Shown: positions 1 to 7,538 of the stretch, piece by piece
Position numbering within the stretch: position 1 is the first letter of the stretch
Layout of the letters: each line of letters opens with the position of its first letter
Notes under the pieces: model-generated
What the model was told of the DNA's origin: nothing
Seen by the model: only the letters and a program-made list of their open reading frames with translations
Database searches by the model: none
Position numbers and translations under genes: made by a program
Assembly: GCA_031276985.1 (NCBI GenBank)
Contig: JAISMA010000167.1
Coordinates: 1 to 22,149, forward strand
Reading direction: 5' to 3'
DNA length: 22,149 nt
DNA from: Helicobacteraceae bacterium
GTDB taxonomy: Bacteria; Campylobacterota; Campylobacteria; Campylobacterales; SZUA-545

Positions 1-38
1 GGCGGACAATCGCGGATTGCGCGGGGGCGTATTCGCGA

Positions 39-1955
39 TCAACGCGAGGCGGGCGGCGTTTTGCGGCGGACGCGCGCGGGCTTCTTATCCGCGCCGTTTG
101 CAAGAGGCGCTTCAAGAGGCGCGCGCGGCGCGGGCAGTTTGAAGCCTTTAATCGACGATAGCGCAAGCGTGGCGATCGTAGAGCCGTTATGCAAAAAGCC
201 CGTCGCCACCGGCGAAAGCGCGCCAATTGCCGCGCAAAACAATATGGCGGTATTTACCGCGATCATCGCGGCAGAACCCTGATTGACGCGCGAAACGGTC
301 TGATTTGCGATTGATTTCGCCGCCGCGAGTAAAAATATATCGTCTTTTAGCAACGTAATGTCCGCGCTAATCTTCGCCACGTCCGCGCCTTTTTGCATAG
401 CAATGCCCACGTCGGCGGCTAACAACGCGGGCGCGTCGTTGATTCCGTCGCCGATAAAAGCGCACGTTTCGCCGTTTGCGCGCAACTCTTTGGCAATCGC
501 CGCTTTTTCGTCGGGCTTCAACTCGTAGCGACACTCGTCAAAGCCAAGCTCTTGAGCCAGCGCCGTCGCTTTGGCTTTGGAATCGCCCGTGAGCATTACG
601 CACTTTTTCACGCCAAGCGCCCGCAACGTCAAAAGCGCCTCTTTGCTCTCTTTTCGCGGTTCGTCTTTGAGCCACACAACGCCAAGTAGCGCGTCGTCAA
701 AACCGATATATAGCGGGGTGAGATTGGATTTATGCGCTTTGAACGCGATCTCGCTAACGGACGAAAAGTCGATTTTTTCGTTCTCTTCAAGGTAGCGTCG
801 AGAGCCGATCGCCACTTTTTTGCCCTCGACATACGCAAAAACGCCATTTGCGGCGATAAACTCCACGGCGGTATGCTGAAAATGGCGCATATTGCCGTCT
901 TTTCTCGCCGCTTCGACAATCGCCTGCGCGATCGGATGAAAATAATGCTCCTCGATAGAAGCGGCAAGCGCGAGAATCTGCTCCTTGCTCCACGATTTGT
1001 TAAGCGAGATGGTTTCGACCACTTCCAATTCGCCGTTTGTGATCGTCCCCGTTTTGTCAAAGATAAAGGTCGTCGTTTTAGCCAGCTTTTCAAGCGCTTC
1101 GGCGGATTTGGCGAGCAATCCCGCCTTTCCCGCCCGATACATAGCCGCTTTGAATACGACGGGGACGCTTAAACGCAAGGCGCACGAATAATCGGTCTGC
1201 AAAAGCGCCTCGATCCTATCCGCGTTGCGCGTAACCAGCGCGGTAACGCCCGTCAATCCAAGCGAAAACGGAATAAGCCGATCGGCTAATCTATTGGCGC
1301 GATACTGCGTTTGCGATCGGGAGTTAAGCGAATCGGCTACGACTCGCGCAATCCTCGCGGCGGCGCGATCGCTTCCCGTCGCTTCGGCGTAGATCTCTAT
1401 GCGCCCCTCCTCGACGGTCGTGCCGCTCAAAACCCGCGATCCGCGCTCTTTTCTCACGGCCAGCGATTCGCCCGTCATAGCCGATTCATTGACGGCGGCA
1501 AGTCCGCTTAACGTTATGCCGTCGACCTCGATCGTATCGCCCGCGTAAGCTACGACAATGTCGCCCGCTTTCGCTTCGTCCGCGCTTATTCTAATCTCGT
1601 CTTCGCCGCGTTTAACCCAGACAAGTCCGCTTGAGGCGACGCTAAGCGAAAGAAGCAGATCGTCGCTTCGTCGAACGATTGCGCGTTCTATGGCGCGGGA
1701 GATCGCGATAAGCAGGTTTGTCGCGTTTGCGGAAGCGTAATTGCCGCGCAACAACGAAACGACGATCGCCGCCGCCTCCATCGTATCGCCCGTGATTCCC
1801 TCTTTTGGGATCGATTCCACGCCGCGCTTGATCGCGCCAAACGACGCCGCCAGCGTCATCGCCAATTTAAGCGGTTTGGGCAAAAACGGAGTCAACGCCA
1901 GCGAAAGCGCGGCGCGTTTGATCGCGCCTTTGGCGTCGCTCGCAAAAAGGCTCAT
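39..1955 (-). CDS. fezB: P1B-type metal-transporting ATPase, FezB (P1B-6)-like
   Basis: Membrane ATPase of 638 aa, likely to move a transition metal (probably iron) across a membrane using an aspartyl-phosphate intermediate. Seen: TGES actuator loop (161-164), DKTGT phosphorylation site (D300), HP of the P1B nucleotide domain (340-341), TGDS (456-459), GDGINDAP hinge (502-509). The metal-site helix reads DYSCA (255-259) instead of CPC, CPH or SPC, and the last helix carries HNGST (589-593). There is no N-terminal HMA domain and the N-terminal membrane part is short; a separate HMA-like protein is the first gene of the operon. The C-terminus is a basic Pro/Ala-rich tail. The start overlaps the preceding gene by 4 nt. 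The SCA-type motif, missing HMA domain and small hydrophobic partners match ferrosome FezB ATPases as I know them. A CtpC-like Mn/metal exporter is the alternative. P-type ATPase is certain; the Fez call is inference. Confidence 0.72.
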   Translation of the reverse strand: MSLFASDAKGAIKRAALSLALTPFLPKPLKLAMTLAASFGAIKRGVESIPKEGITGDTMEAAAIVVSLLRGNYASANATNLLIAISRAIERAIVRRSDDLLLSLSVASSGLVWVKRGEDEIRISADEAKAGDIVVAYAGDTIEVDGITLSGLAAVNESAMTGESLAVRKERGSRVLSGTTVEEGRIEIYAEATGSDRAAARIARVVADSLNSRSQTQYRANRLADRLIPFSLGLTGVTALVTRNADRIEALLQTDYSCALRLSVPVVFKAAMYRAGKAGLLAKSAEALEKLAKTTTFIFDKTGTITNGELEVVETISLNKSWSKEQILALAASIEEHYFHPIAQAIVEAARKDGNMRHFQHTAVEFIAANGVFAYVEGKKVAIGSRRYLEENEKIDFSSVSEIAFKAHKSNLTPLYIGFDDALLGVVWLKDEPRKESKEALLTLRALGVKKCVMLTGDSKAKATALAQELGFDECRYELKPDEKAAIAKELRANGETCAFIGDGINDAPALLAADVGIAMQKGADVAKISADITLLKDDIFLLAAAKSIANQTVSRVNQGSAAMIAVNTAILFCAAIGALSPVATGFLHNGSTIATLALSSIKGFKLPAPRAPLEAPLANGADKKPARVRRKTPPASR

Positions 1956-2236
1956 CGCTCCTCTTTGCCAAGCTCCGCTTCAACTTCGGCTTTCGCGTCG
2001 TCGAAGCGATCTTTTAACTCGCCGAAAAACTGCGCGCTTGACGCGCCAAATTTGATCGCCGTTTTGAAAATCGCCTCTTGAGCGGCTTTATTCGTCAAAA
2101 GATACGCCGCCAATCCGCCGATGACCGCGCCTTTTATGAACTGCTCTTTGGAAGAGCCGCCAAAGATCGCGTTTGCGACGTCGTTTAAGAAACTATTCGC
2201 CGCGTTCGCGCCATGATTTTCGGTTTCATTTGCCAT
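1952..2236 (-). CDS. Small glycine-rich membrane protein of the fez-like operon
   Basis: 94 aa. A polar N-terminus rich in Asn is followed by one hydrophobic segment with a glycine-zipper-like GAVIGGLAAYLL stretch (about residues 37-50), then an amphipathic, charged C-terminal half (FGELKDRFDDAKAEVEAELG). This is the layout of YtxH/magnetosome-type small proteins that sit in or curve membranes. It overlaps the ATPase start by 4 nt and the upstream gene by 11 nt, so it is almost certainly co-translated. I do not recognise a named family with certainty; a structural role in an iron-storing vesicle is inferred only from its place next to the P1B ATPase. Confidence 0.75.
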   Translation of the reverse strand: MANETENHGANAANSFLNDVANAIFGGSSKEQFIKGAVIGGLAAYLLTNKAAQEAIFKTAIKFGASSAQFFGELKDRFDDAKAEVEAELGKEER

Positions 2237-2474
2237 TGCTTATCTCCTCTAATTTGTTCAGCGCCGCGATCGCCGCGCCGCCAATCGCCGCTATAGCGAT
2301 AGCTTTTAGCGTTTCGTTTGCCTTCAGTTTGTCTATCGTTTCGGCGGCGCAAAATATCGCGATCGCGCCTTGCGTAGCGTATATGGCTTTGGCGGCGGCG
2401 GTTTTTTTGCGCGCGCGAATCGATAGCAGCGCGTGCGTAATCGCCGCGCCAGCCGCTACGGAGCTATTTTTCAT
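2226..2474 (-). CDS. Small Ala-rich membrane protein of the fez-like operon
   Basis: 82 aa, alanine-rich, with two or three possible membrane or membrane-lying helices: residues about 5-18, 30-45 (AIYATQGAIAIFCAAE) and 54-72, the last containing AIGGAAIAAL. A basic patch (RARKKTAAAK) follows the first helix. It overlaps both neighbours by 11 nt, an arrangement that suggests translational coupling. No enzymatic motif is visible and no family is recognised. Its context (HMA-domain protein, other tiny membrane proteins, P1B ATPase) suggests it is a membrane component of the same structure. Confidence 0.7.
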   Translation of the reverse strand: MKNSSVAAGAAITHALLSIRARKKTAAAKAIYATQGAIAIFCAAETIDKLKANETLKAIAIAAIGGAAIAALNKLEEISNGK

Positions 2475-2670
2475 TGCCCGTCTTTTTCTTGCTTTTGTTC
2501 ATGCGCTCTTTGGCTACCTCGTCAATCGCGCCCGCGTACGCTTTGGCGTAATCGATTTTTTCCTTGATTACGCGGCGGCTTTTATTGACCGCGCGCTTGA
2601 ACTTGACGCTGTTTGCCGCGCCGATAACGGCGGCGCTTAAAACCGCCCCAATCACAAAATGCACCATCAC
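2464..2670 (-). CDS. Small single-pass membrane protein of the fez-like operon
   Basis: 68 aa. One N-terminal transmembrane segment (about residues 4-20, with GAVLSAAVIGAA) is followed by a strongly basic helical tail ending in KSKKKTGNEK. The N-in or N-out orientation is not decided by the sequence, though the positive tail favours a cytoplasmic C-terminus. It overlaps the HMA-domain gene by 4 nt (ATGA) and the next gene by 11 nt. No known family is recognised. It is likely expressed and used together with the ATPase and the other tiny membrane proteins. Confidence 0.7.
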   Translation of the reverse strand: MMVHFVIGAVLSAAVIGAANSVKFKRAVNKSRRVIKEKIDYAKAYAGAIDEVAKERMNKSKKKTGNEK

Positions 2671-2960
2671 AAACTCCTTGCCGTCTCTAAAATCGGCTCG
2701 TAGTCGCCTTTTGCCAACGCCTCGAAAAGCGTCGGCGACAACTCGTTTTTATCGTAAGTAACGACCGCCGAAGCGCTAAAAGGATTAACGCTCACGCCCG
2801 TAACGCCCTTTATGGATTTCATGTAGCGATTGACCGTCTCCCCCGAAATCCAAGCGGGAATTTTGCCGTTTAGCTTCAGCCGCGCCCGTCCTTCGATATG
2901 ATGCGCCACGCTTAAACGTTTTAGCAAATCGCCCAAGCGCTCCAATTCGGTCGAACTCAT
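2667..2960 (-). CDS. HMA-like domain protein, first gene of the fez-like operon
   Basis: 97 aa soluble protein resembling the HMA_2 domain found beside P1B ATPases. A polar N-terminal helix (1-20) precedes a beta-alpha-beta fold: HIEGRARLKL (21-30), a helix leading to KSIKGVTGVSVNP (48-60) and ASAVVTYDKN (63-72). The CxxC metal site of classical HMA domains is absent, so it may act as a structural or interaction domain rather than a thiol metallochaperone. The ATG has a good Shine-Dalgarno (GGGAGG, 4 nt upstream). It is the promoter-proximal gene, diverging from pyrC. In described ferrosome clusters an HMA-containing protein accompanies the P1B-6 ATPase; the equivalence is inferred. Confidence 0.7.
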   Translation of the reverse strand: MSSTELERLGDLLKRLSVAHHIEGRARLKLNGKIPAWISGETVNRYMKSIKGVTGVSVNPFSASAVVTYDKNELSPTLFEALAKGDYEPILETARSL

Positions 2961-2987
2961 AAAACCTCCCGCAAAGCCCGTAAAACG

Positions 2988-3005
2988 TTAAGTATAACCT
3001 CTTAA
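2988..3005. promoter_or_regulatory. Inverted repeat over the fez-like promoter, candidate operator
   Basis: TTAAG (2988-2992), 8-nt spacer, CTTAA (3001-3005), centred on the putative -10 box of the minus-strand operon and close to pyrC. It does not match the Fur box well. Regulation by iron is only a guess from the operon content. Confidence 0.25.
2991..2996 (-). promoter_or_regulatory. Candidate -10 box of the fez-like operon
   Basis: On the minus strand TATACT lies 31 nt upstream of the HMA-gene ATG, in an AT-rich stretch, with no convincing -35 box. That is usual for housekeeping promoters of Campylobacterota. It is embedded in an inverted repeat (2988-3005). Confidence 0.45.
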
Positions 3006-3061
3006 ACATTAGTTTTTCGCAACTAGATAAGCGCTAAACTGCCAAACCAAAAGGAAACGAA

Positions 3062-4036
3062 ATGCAAGAGATAAAACTCGACTCGCCGTTTGATTCGCAT
3101 CTGCACCTTAGAGACGGCGATCTGCTAAAAACCGTCGCGCCGATTAGCGCTCGCGCTTTTGCGGGCGCGATCGTAATGCCAAATCTTACGCCGCCAATAG
3201 AGACGATCGACGCGGCGAACGCCTACAAAGCGCGCGTAATCCAAGCGATCGACGCGCCGTTTGAGCCGATTGTCGCCCTTTATTTAACGCGCAGGGTAAA
3301 GCTAGACGACGTTAAACGCGCGAAAATTGTAAAACTTTATCCGTTTGGCGTTACGACGGGCGCGGAAAGCGGCGCGAAAAATATAGGCGATTTCGACGAA
3401 ATTTTCGGCGTTATGCAAGATTGCGGCGCGATCCTAAGCGTTCACGGCGAAAGCGGCGGCGAAGTATTGCAACGCGAAGCGGAGTTTGCGCCGATTTACG
3501 AAAAACTCGCAAAAACCTATCCGCGCCTAAAAATTGTTATGGAACATATCGGTTGCGCGGCGTTAGCCAATCTGCTTGAAAAGCGCGAAAACCTTTACGC
3601 GACGATCACGCTTCATCATCTGTTGTATACGCTTGACGATCTGCTAGGCGGCGCTCTTAATTCGCATCTGTTCTGCAAGCCAATCGTCAAAACCGCCGCC
3701 GATCGCGCCGCGCTAAGACAATTGGCGTTTTCCGCTTATCCGAAAGTATCGTTTGGATCGGACAGCGCGCCGCATCCAAAAGCCGCCAAAGAGCGCGGCG
3801 CGGCGGGGATTTTTTCCGCGCCCGTTTTACTGCCGACGCTTGCCGAATTATTCGAGGCGCATTCCGCTACGGACGCTTTGCGGGCGTTTGTTTGCGACAA
3901 CGCGCAAAAGATCTACGACGTAAAACTTCCGCCAAAAACCGTAACGCTAATCAAAAAACCCGCAACCGTTCCAAACGAAATCGGCGGCGTAGTTCCAATG
4001 CGTTTTGGCGAGACGATCGGCTGGTCAATCGCTTAG
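3062..4036 (+). CDS. pyrC: Dihydroorotase
   Basis: 324 aa zinc amidohydrolase that cyclises N-carbamoyl-aspartate to dihydroorotate in pyrimidine synthesis (cytosol). Metal and substrate motifs are all visible: HLHLRD (H13, H15, R17), the lysine likely to be carbamylated in VKLYP (K91), VHGES (H128), EHIG (H162), and GSDSAPH with the catalytic Asp (D234). Length and motif order fit the class II, PyrC type used by E. coli and Campylobacterota. The ATG has AAGGA upstream at a normal distance. It diverges from the fez-like operon and its 3' end overlaps the convergent pseudopilin gene by 4 nt. Confidence 0.95.
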   Translation: MQEIKLDSPFDSHLHLRDGDLLKTVAPISARAFAGAIVMPNLTPPIETIDAANAYKARVIQAIDAPFEPIVALYLTRRVKLDDVKRAKIVKLYPFGVTTGAESGAKNIGDFDEIFGVMQDCGAILSVHGESGGEVLQREAEFAPIYEKLAKTYPRLKIVMEHIGCAALANLLEKRENLYATITLHHLLYTLDDLLGGALNSHLFCKPIVKTAADRAALRQLAFSAYPKVSFGSDSAPHPKAAKERGAAGIFSAPVLLPTLAELFEAHSATDALRAFVCDNAQKIYDVKLPPKTVTLIKKPATVPNEIGGVVPMRFGETIGWSIA

Positions 4037-4569
4037 CAGGCGGAGGCGTTTAACAATCCAAGCTCTATGAGTTTTGGCTCTTCGTCTTTCGGCGCGATAT
4101 AAATTAGCAACGAACACGACGAGGCGTTTTGATCGCGCTTTTGGCTTTTGTAGATTTTGAAACTTTTAAGCGGCTCTTCAAACGTAAGAAAGCGATATTT
4201 GTAGGTCTCCGCGTCGATTATCGGCAACTTAAAAGGCGCGGAATGCTCCACGCGGATAAGCGCGGCGGAAGGCTTGAGCGCGGCGTACGCGATATGCGCT
4301 TTGCTATGCCCGTTTAGCGAGTTGCGCGAGGCGCGAACGTAAAGCTGATCGTATTCGCGCCCTCTGGCTATGTCGACGCTTTCGGCTTGCATAATGTCCT
4401 TGATTAGTAGCGCGTTTAGATCGTAATCGCGTTTTTCGATTGCCTCGTATTTTTGCGATTCTCGCAACGAGGTTTTCAGCGTTTGATTGACCTTTGCGAG
4501 AAAAAAAACCAGCATAAACAAAATAACCACGCTTACGATCATCTCGATTAGCGTAAAGGCTTTCGGCAT
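4033..4569 (-). CDS. Minor pseudopilin (GspJ-like position), type IV pilin-like
   Basis: 178 aa. The N-terminus AFTLIEMIVSVVILF is a class III prepilin signal: a very short basic leader, cleavage before the Phe of FTLIE, Glu at +5, and a hydrophobic helix that anchors the protein in the inner membrane before assembly. The rest is a mixed alpha/beta globular head. Its place after gspF and its size suggest a minor pseudopilin such as GspJ; the exact class cannot be decided by eye. It is the last gene of the operon, its start overlapping the gspF stop by 1 nt. Confidence 0.82.
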   Translation of the reverse strand: MPKAFTLIEMIVSVVILFMLVFFLAKVNQTLKTSLRESQKYEAIEKRDYDLNALLIKDIMQAESVDIARGREYDQLYVRASRNSLNGHSKAHIAYAALKPSAALIRVEHSAPFKLPIIDAETYKYRFLTFEEPLKSFKIYKSQKRDQNASSCSLLIYIAPKDEEPKLIELGLLNASAC

Positions 4570-5786
4570 TAGCCGCCAAAACTCATCGAAAAGATCGGCA
4601 GCAGCATAGCCGTTATGATAAATCCGACCATAGCGCCGACCAGCAGCATAAGCGCGGGCTCAAGCAACGACAAAAAAACGGCGATGCGATCGCGGTTTTC
4701 CTCAAAATATAGCGTGGATAGATTTGACAAAATCGCCTCCAATTCGCTTGTTTCTTCGCCTAGCGCAATCGAGCGGATAAAGGCGCGATCAATCTCAAAT
4801 CCGCTTTGCTGCAACGCCACCGAAAGTCTGCCGCCCTCGACAAGCCGATCGGACGCTTTGAAAAACAACGACGAAAGCGCCTCGTTTGTCTGAACGTTAG
4901 CCGCGAGGCGAATCGTCTGCACAAACGGCACGCCGCTTCGCATAAGCACGGAGCACATATAGCAAAACCGCGCGAGTTCCGCGTTCATCGTTATGCGTCC
5001 AAGCAGCGGGATTTTTATGATAAACAGATGAACGGCGTAGCGATAACTCTGGCGCGTTTTCAGCGCGATCGTATGCGCGGCGGCAATCGCGGCGATCGCG
5101 GCGGCAATCGCGATCCAATAGGCGGCTATAAAATCGCTTACGCCAATCACGAAGCGCGTAATCGAAGGCAGTTCCTGCCCCAGTTGCTCAAACATGCCCG
5201 TAATCTGCGGCACGACGACCGTCATCATAAAGATCAACATGCAGATCGAAACGATCACGATAAACAACGGATAAAACAGCGCGTTTTTCGCCTGTTTTTT
5301 TACGCTTTCTTGATCTTTAATGAAGCGCGAAAGCTCCCGCAACACTTCGGGCAAAACCCCGCCGTTTTCCGATATGCGAATCGACTGCGCGAAAAAGGCG
5401 GGAATCTCGAAAACGCTCTGATTTTCCAGCGCCTGCGAAAAGCTCTTGCCTTCGTCCAGCAACGTGGCTAACGCCGAAAGGAAATTCGCCGTTTTGCGAT
5501 CGGAGGCGTACTGCGACGAGGCTAGACGAATAGCGTTGACAATAGAAACGCCCGCTTTGAGATAGATCGCCAGATCGCGGCTGATTCTAGCCAGATTGTT
5601 TGGCGCTATGCGCTCTTTGCGCCCTCTGAATACCCGCGCAATCGCGGAGGGTTTAGACGGCGCGAGCATATCAAACAGCAACCCTTTGGCGCGTAGTTTC
5701 GCGGCGGCTTCCTCGATACTCGCCGCTTCAATCGCGCCTTTTTGCCGTTCGCCTTTTTGATCGATTGCGCGGAATTTGTAGAGCAT
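4569..5786 (-). CDS. gspF: Type II secretion/competence inner-membrane platform protein GspF
   Basis: 405 aa, the usual GspF/PilC length. Two repeated cytoplasmic T2SSF domains (about 65-190 and 268-393) are each followed by membrane helices; helices are at about 171-194, 217-241 and 372-397. The N-terminal MLYKFRAIDQKGE followed by an EAAAKLRAKG helix is typical. The protein forms the platform on which the assembly ATPase pushes pseudopilins out of the membrane. No assembly ATPase (GspE) or secretin (GspD) lies in the window. In Campylobacterota homologous genes (the cts genes of C. jejuni) serve DNA uptake, so secretion versus transformation stays open. It overlaps both neighbours by 1 nt. 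Confidence 0.92.
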   Translation of the reverse strand: MLYKFRAIDQKGERQKGAIEAASIEEAAAKLRAKGLLFDMLAPSKPSAIARVFRGRKERIAPNNLARISRDLAIYLKAGVSIVNAIRLASSQYASDRKTANFLSALATLLDEGKSFSQALENQSVFEIPAFFAQSIRISENGGVLPEVLRELSRFIKDQESVKKQAKNALFYPLFIVIVSICMLIFMMTVVVPQITGMFEQLGQELPSITRFVIGVSDFIAAYWIAIAAAIAAIAAAHTIALKTRQSYRYAVHLFIIKIPLLGRITMNAELARFCYMCSVLMRSGVPFVQTIRLAANVQTNEALSSLFFKASDRLVEGGRLSVALQQSGFEIDRAFIRSIALGEETSELEAILSNLSTLYFEENRDRIAVFLSLLEPALMLLVGAMVGFIITAMLLPIFSMSFGG

Positions 5787-6319
5787 TAGTCGGTCTCGTT
5801 GAAAAATTCGGAGCTGTATTGCGGTATATGGCGGCGCGGATCGAGGCTGTTTTTCGCGTCTTCTAAACTTACAAAAACTTCGCCGCTTTTCGCGTAGGCG
5901 TAATAGCGGTAAAACCTGCCTTGATGCTCCACCAGCGTATCGCTGATCGCGCCGTTTTCAAAGCGTTCCATTTCAAAGCAGCGATCGGCGGGAAACTTCA
6001 TGCCGTCAAGATAGCCGCTTTCGTCGAAATAAAGCGTTTTGGGCGTTTGCTCAAAAATAGCCAGATCGCCGATTAACTCCTCGCCTTTTGCGTCGAGAAG
6101 TCGGCAGTTTTCGCACAGATCGCCCTCGCATACCAGCTTGACGTAGCCGCCAGGAAACGTCCGCAAGGTCGAGTCGAGTTTTTCAAGCGACCACGCGGCT
6201 TTGTCCGTATCGTCTTTGCTTGCGATAGCGCGAAGGACGATTGAGTAGATAACGCCGATCAGAATAATCACGACGATTAACTCTATCAGCGTAAAGCCGC
6301 GTTTTAGCGTTGATCGCAT
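5786..6319 (-). CDS. Minor pseudopilin, type IV pilin-like
   Basis: 177 aa with prepilin leader RGFTLIELIVVIILIGVIY: cleavage after the Gly, Glu at +5, then the anchoring helix. The head holds two cysteines close together in CEGDLCENC (about residues 59-67), possibly a disulfide. The start at 6319 overlaps the gspG end by 16 nt. Position between gspG and gspF is where GspH/GspI-type minor pseudopilins are often found, but the head is not close enough to any class for me to name it. Confidence 0.82.
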   Translation of the reverse strand: MRSTLKRGFTLIELIVVIILIGVIYSIVLRAIASKDDTDKAAWSLEKLDSTLRTFPGGYVKLVCEGDLCENCRLLDAKGEELIGDLAIFEQTPKTLYFDESGYLDGMKFPADRCFEMERFENGAISDTLVEHQGRFYRYYAYAKSGEVFVSLEDAKNSLDPRRHIPQYSSEFFNETD

Positions 6320-6726
6320 TCGCTTAGTTTAATGTCGCGGTTTTGGCTCTCTCCGCCCTCTTTGCCGTCCGCGGCAAGCGAAATTAGTTCCGGCGAATCG
6401 CCTTCGTAAATGTAGATATACGGCGTATTCCACGGATCTTTCGGCGCGGTTTTCGCGCTAATGTAGCCGCCAGATCGGAAGTTTTTGAACCGCTCCTCGT
6501 CGGGATTGTTGATGAGCGCCTCAAGCCCTTGCTCCGTGGAAGGATAATCGCCCAAATTCAGCCTAAAATCGTTTAGCGCCGTCTCCAACTGCTTCATCTG
6601 AACGCAGGCGAGTTTTTGCTTCGCCTCTTCGCTTTGACCCATGAGATTAGGCACGACAAGCGCGGCTAACAGCCCCAAAATCACGATCACAATCATCAAC
6701 TCCATAAGAGTAAAGCCTCTAGACAT
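6304..6726 (-). CDS. gspG: Major pseudopilin GspG
   Basis: 140 aa. The N-terminus MSRGFTLMELMIVIVILGLL is a prepilin peptidase site with Glu +5 and the pilin helix. The head has hallmark GspG blocks: DYPSTEQGLEAL (59-70), GGYI (86-89), PKDPWNTPYIY (95-105) and the calcium-binding-type end SLAADGKEGGESQNRDI. This is the main subunit of the type II secretion pseudopilus (or the ComGC/CtsG-like DNA-uptake pseudopilus). It is the first gene of the four-gene minus-strand operon, with AGGGGCG upstream of its ATG. Confidence 0.93.
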   Translation of the reverse strand: MSRGFTLMELMIVIVILGLLAALVVPNLMGQSEEAKQKLACVQMKQLETALNDFRLNLGDYPSTEQGLEALINNPDEERFKNFRSGGYISAKTAPKDPWNTPYIYIYEGDSPELISLAADGKEGGESQNRDIKLSECDQR

Positions 6727-6755
6727 TTCGCCCCTTTTATTGTTTGGCGTAATTG

Positions 6756-6761
6756 TATAAT
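6756..6761 (+). promoter_or_regulatory. -10 box of proC (perfect TATAAT)
   Basis: TATAAT lies 19 nt before the proC ATG, so the 5' leader would be about 13 nt and just hold the AAGGA ribosome site. No clear -35. The reverse complement of the same patch (TATTATACA) could serve the divergent gspG operon, making this 54-nt gap a back-to-back promoter region. Confidence 0.5.
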
Positions 6762-6780
6762 ACTTCTACAAAGGACGGAT

Positions 6781-7524
6781 ATGGATATTTTGCTGATTGG
6801 CGCGGGGGCGATGGGCGGCGCGTTATTAAAGGGCTGGAAAAAAAACGGCTACGACCCGCTGGTTTTGGAAAGTAGCGCGGCGCAACGACAGCGGCTATCA
6901 GAAACGCGGTTTGTCGAGGACGCGAGCGACGCGAAAGGCAAAGTCGTCGTTTTGGCGGTGAAGCCGCAGTCGTTCGCAAGCGTCAAAATCCCCGTTCGCG
7001 CCAAAGCGATCGTTTCAATAATGGCGGGCGTTACGCTTCAAGCGCTGCGCGAATCATTCGAGGCGGATTACTTTATCCGCGCCATGCCAAATCTCGCCGC
7101 TTTACATCTTAAATCCGCAACCGCGTTAACAGGCGACGCGCCTTTCAAAAACGAGGCGCTGGAGCTGTTTAACGCCGTAGGTCAAGCCGTATGGTTTGAA
7201 AGCGAAAAGGAGCTTGCGATCGCCACCGCGTTAAGCGGGTGCGGTCCGGGTTATCTCGCGCTGATCGCCGAAGCGCTTGCGAACGGCGCGGTTAGGCTTG
7301 GCATGAAAAGCGCCGACGCGTATGCGCTGACGCAAGCGCTTTTTGAAGGCATGCCCGCTTTGCTCTCAAGCGAACATCCCGCGGCGCTTAAAGATCGCGT
7401 CTGCTCGCCGGGCGGCGCTACGATCGAAGGGATCGCCGCGCTGGAATCTCGCGGCGTTAGAGGCGCGATCATCGAGGCGCTCAAAGCCGCGTTTGATCAA
7501 TCCGAACGATTAGGCAAAAAATAG
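6781..7524 (+). CDS. proC: Pyrroline-5-carboxylate reductase
   Basis: 247 aa, slightly shorter than the usual 260-275. It reduces pyrroline-5-carboxylate to proline with NAD(P)H, the last step of proline synthesis, in the cytosol. The N-terminal Rossmann loop is GAGAMGGALLKGW (8-20); VLAVKPQ (about 58-64) and RAMPNLAA are family blocks; the C-terminal signature reads CSPGGATIEGIAALE with the Ser/Thr residues that bind substrate. The ATG has AAGGA upstream and a perfect -10 box. The stop is 14 nt before the next gene, so it probably starts a five-gene operon. Confidence 0.94.
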   Translation: MDILLIGAGAMGGALLKGWKKNGYDPLVLESSAAQRQRLSETRFVEDASDAKGKVVVLAVKPQSFASVKIPVRAKAIVSIMAGVTLQALRESFEADYFIRAMPNLAALHLKSATALTGDAPFKNEALELFNAVGQAVWFESEKELAIATALSGCGPGYLALIAEALANGAVRLGMKSADAYALTQALFEGMPALLSSEHPAALKDRVCSPGGATIEGIAALESRGVRGAIIEALKAAFDQSERLGKK

Positions 7525-7538
7525 CGCTTGGCAAAACG

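Noticed and set aside
732..1172. Plus-strand open frame of 146 codons inside the P-type ATPase gene
   Set aside because: It lies antisense to conserved ATPase motifs, has no ribosome site and no recognisable domain; GC-rich shadow frame.
2173..2640. Plus-strand open frame of 155 codons with hydrophobic stretches
   Set aside because: Antisense to three overlapping small genes that have coherent topology and coupling; the hydrophobicity mirrors Ala/Gly codons.
4806..5471. Plus-strand open frame of 221 codons across gspF
   Set aside because: Antisense to a well-conserved gene; composition (Arg/His/Asn-rich) is typical of a reverse-frame shadow.
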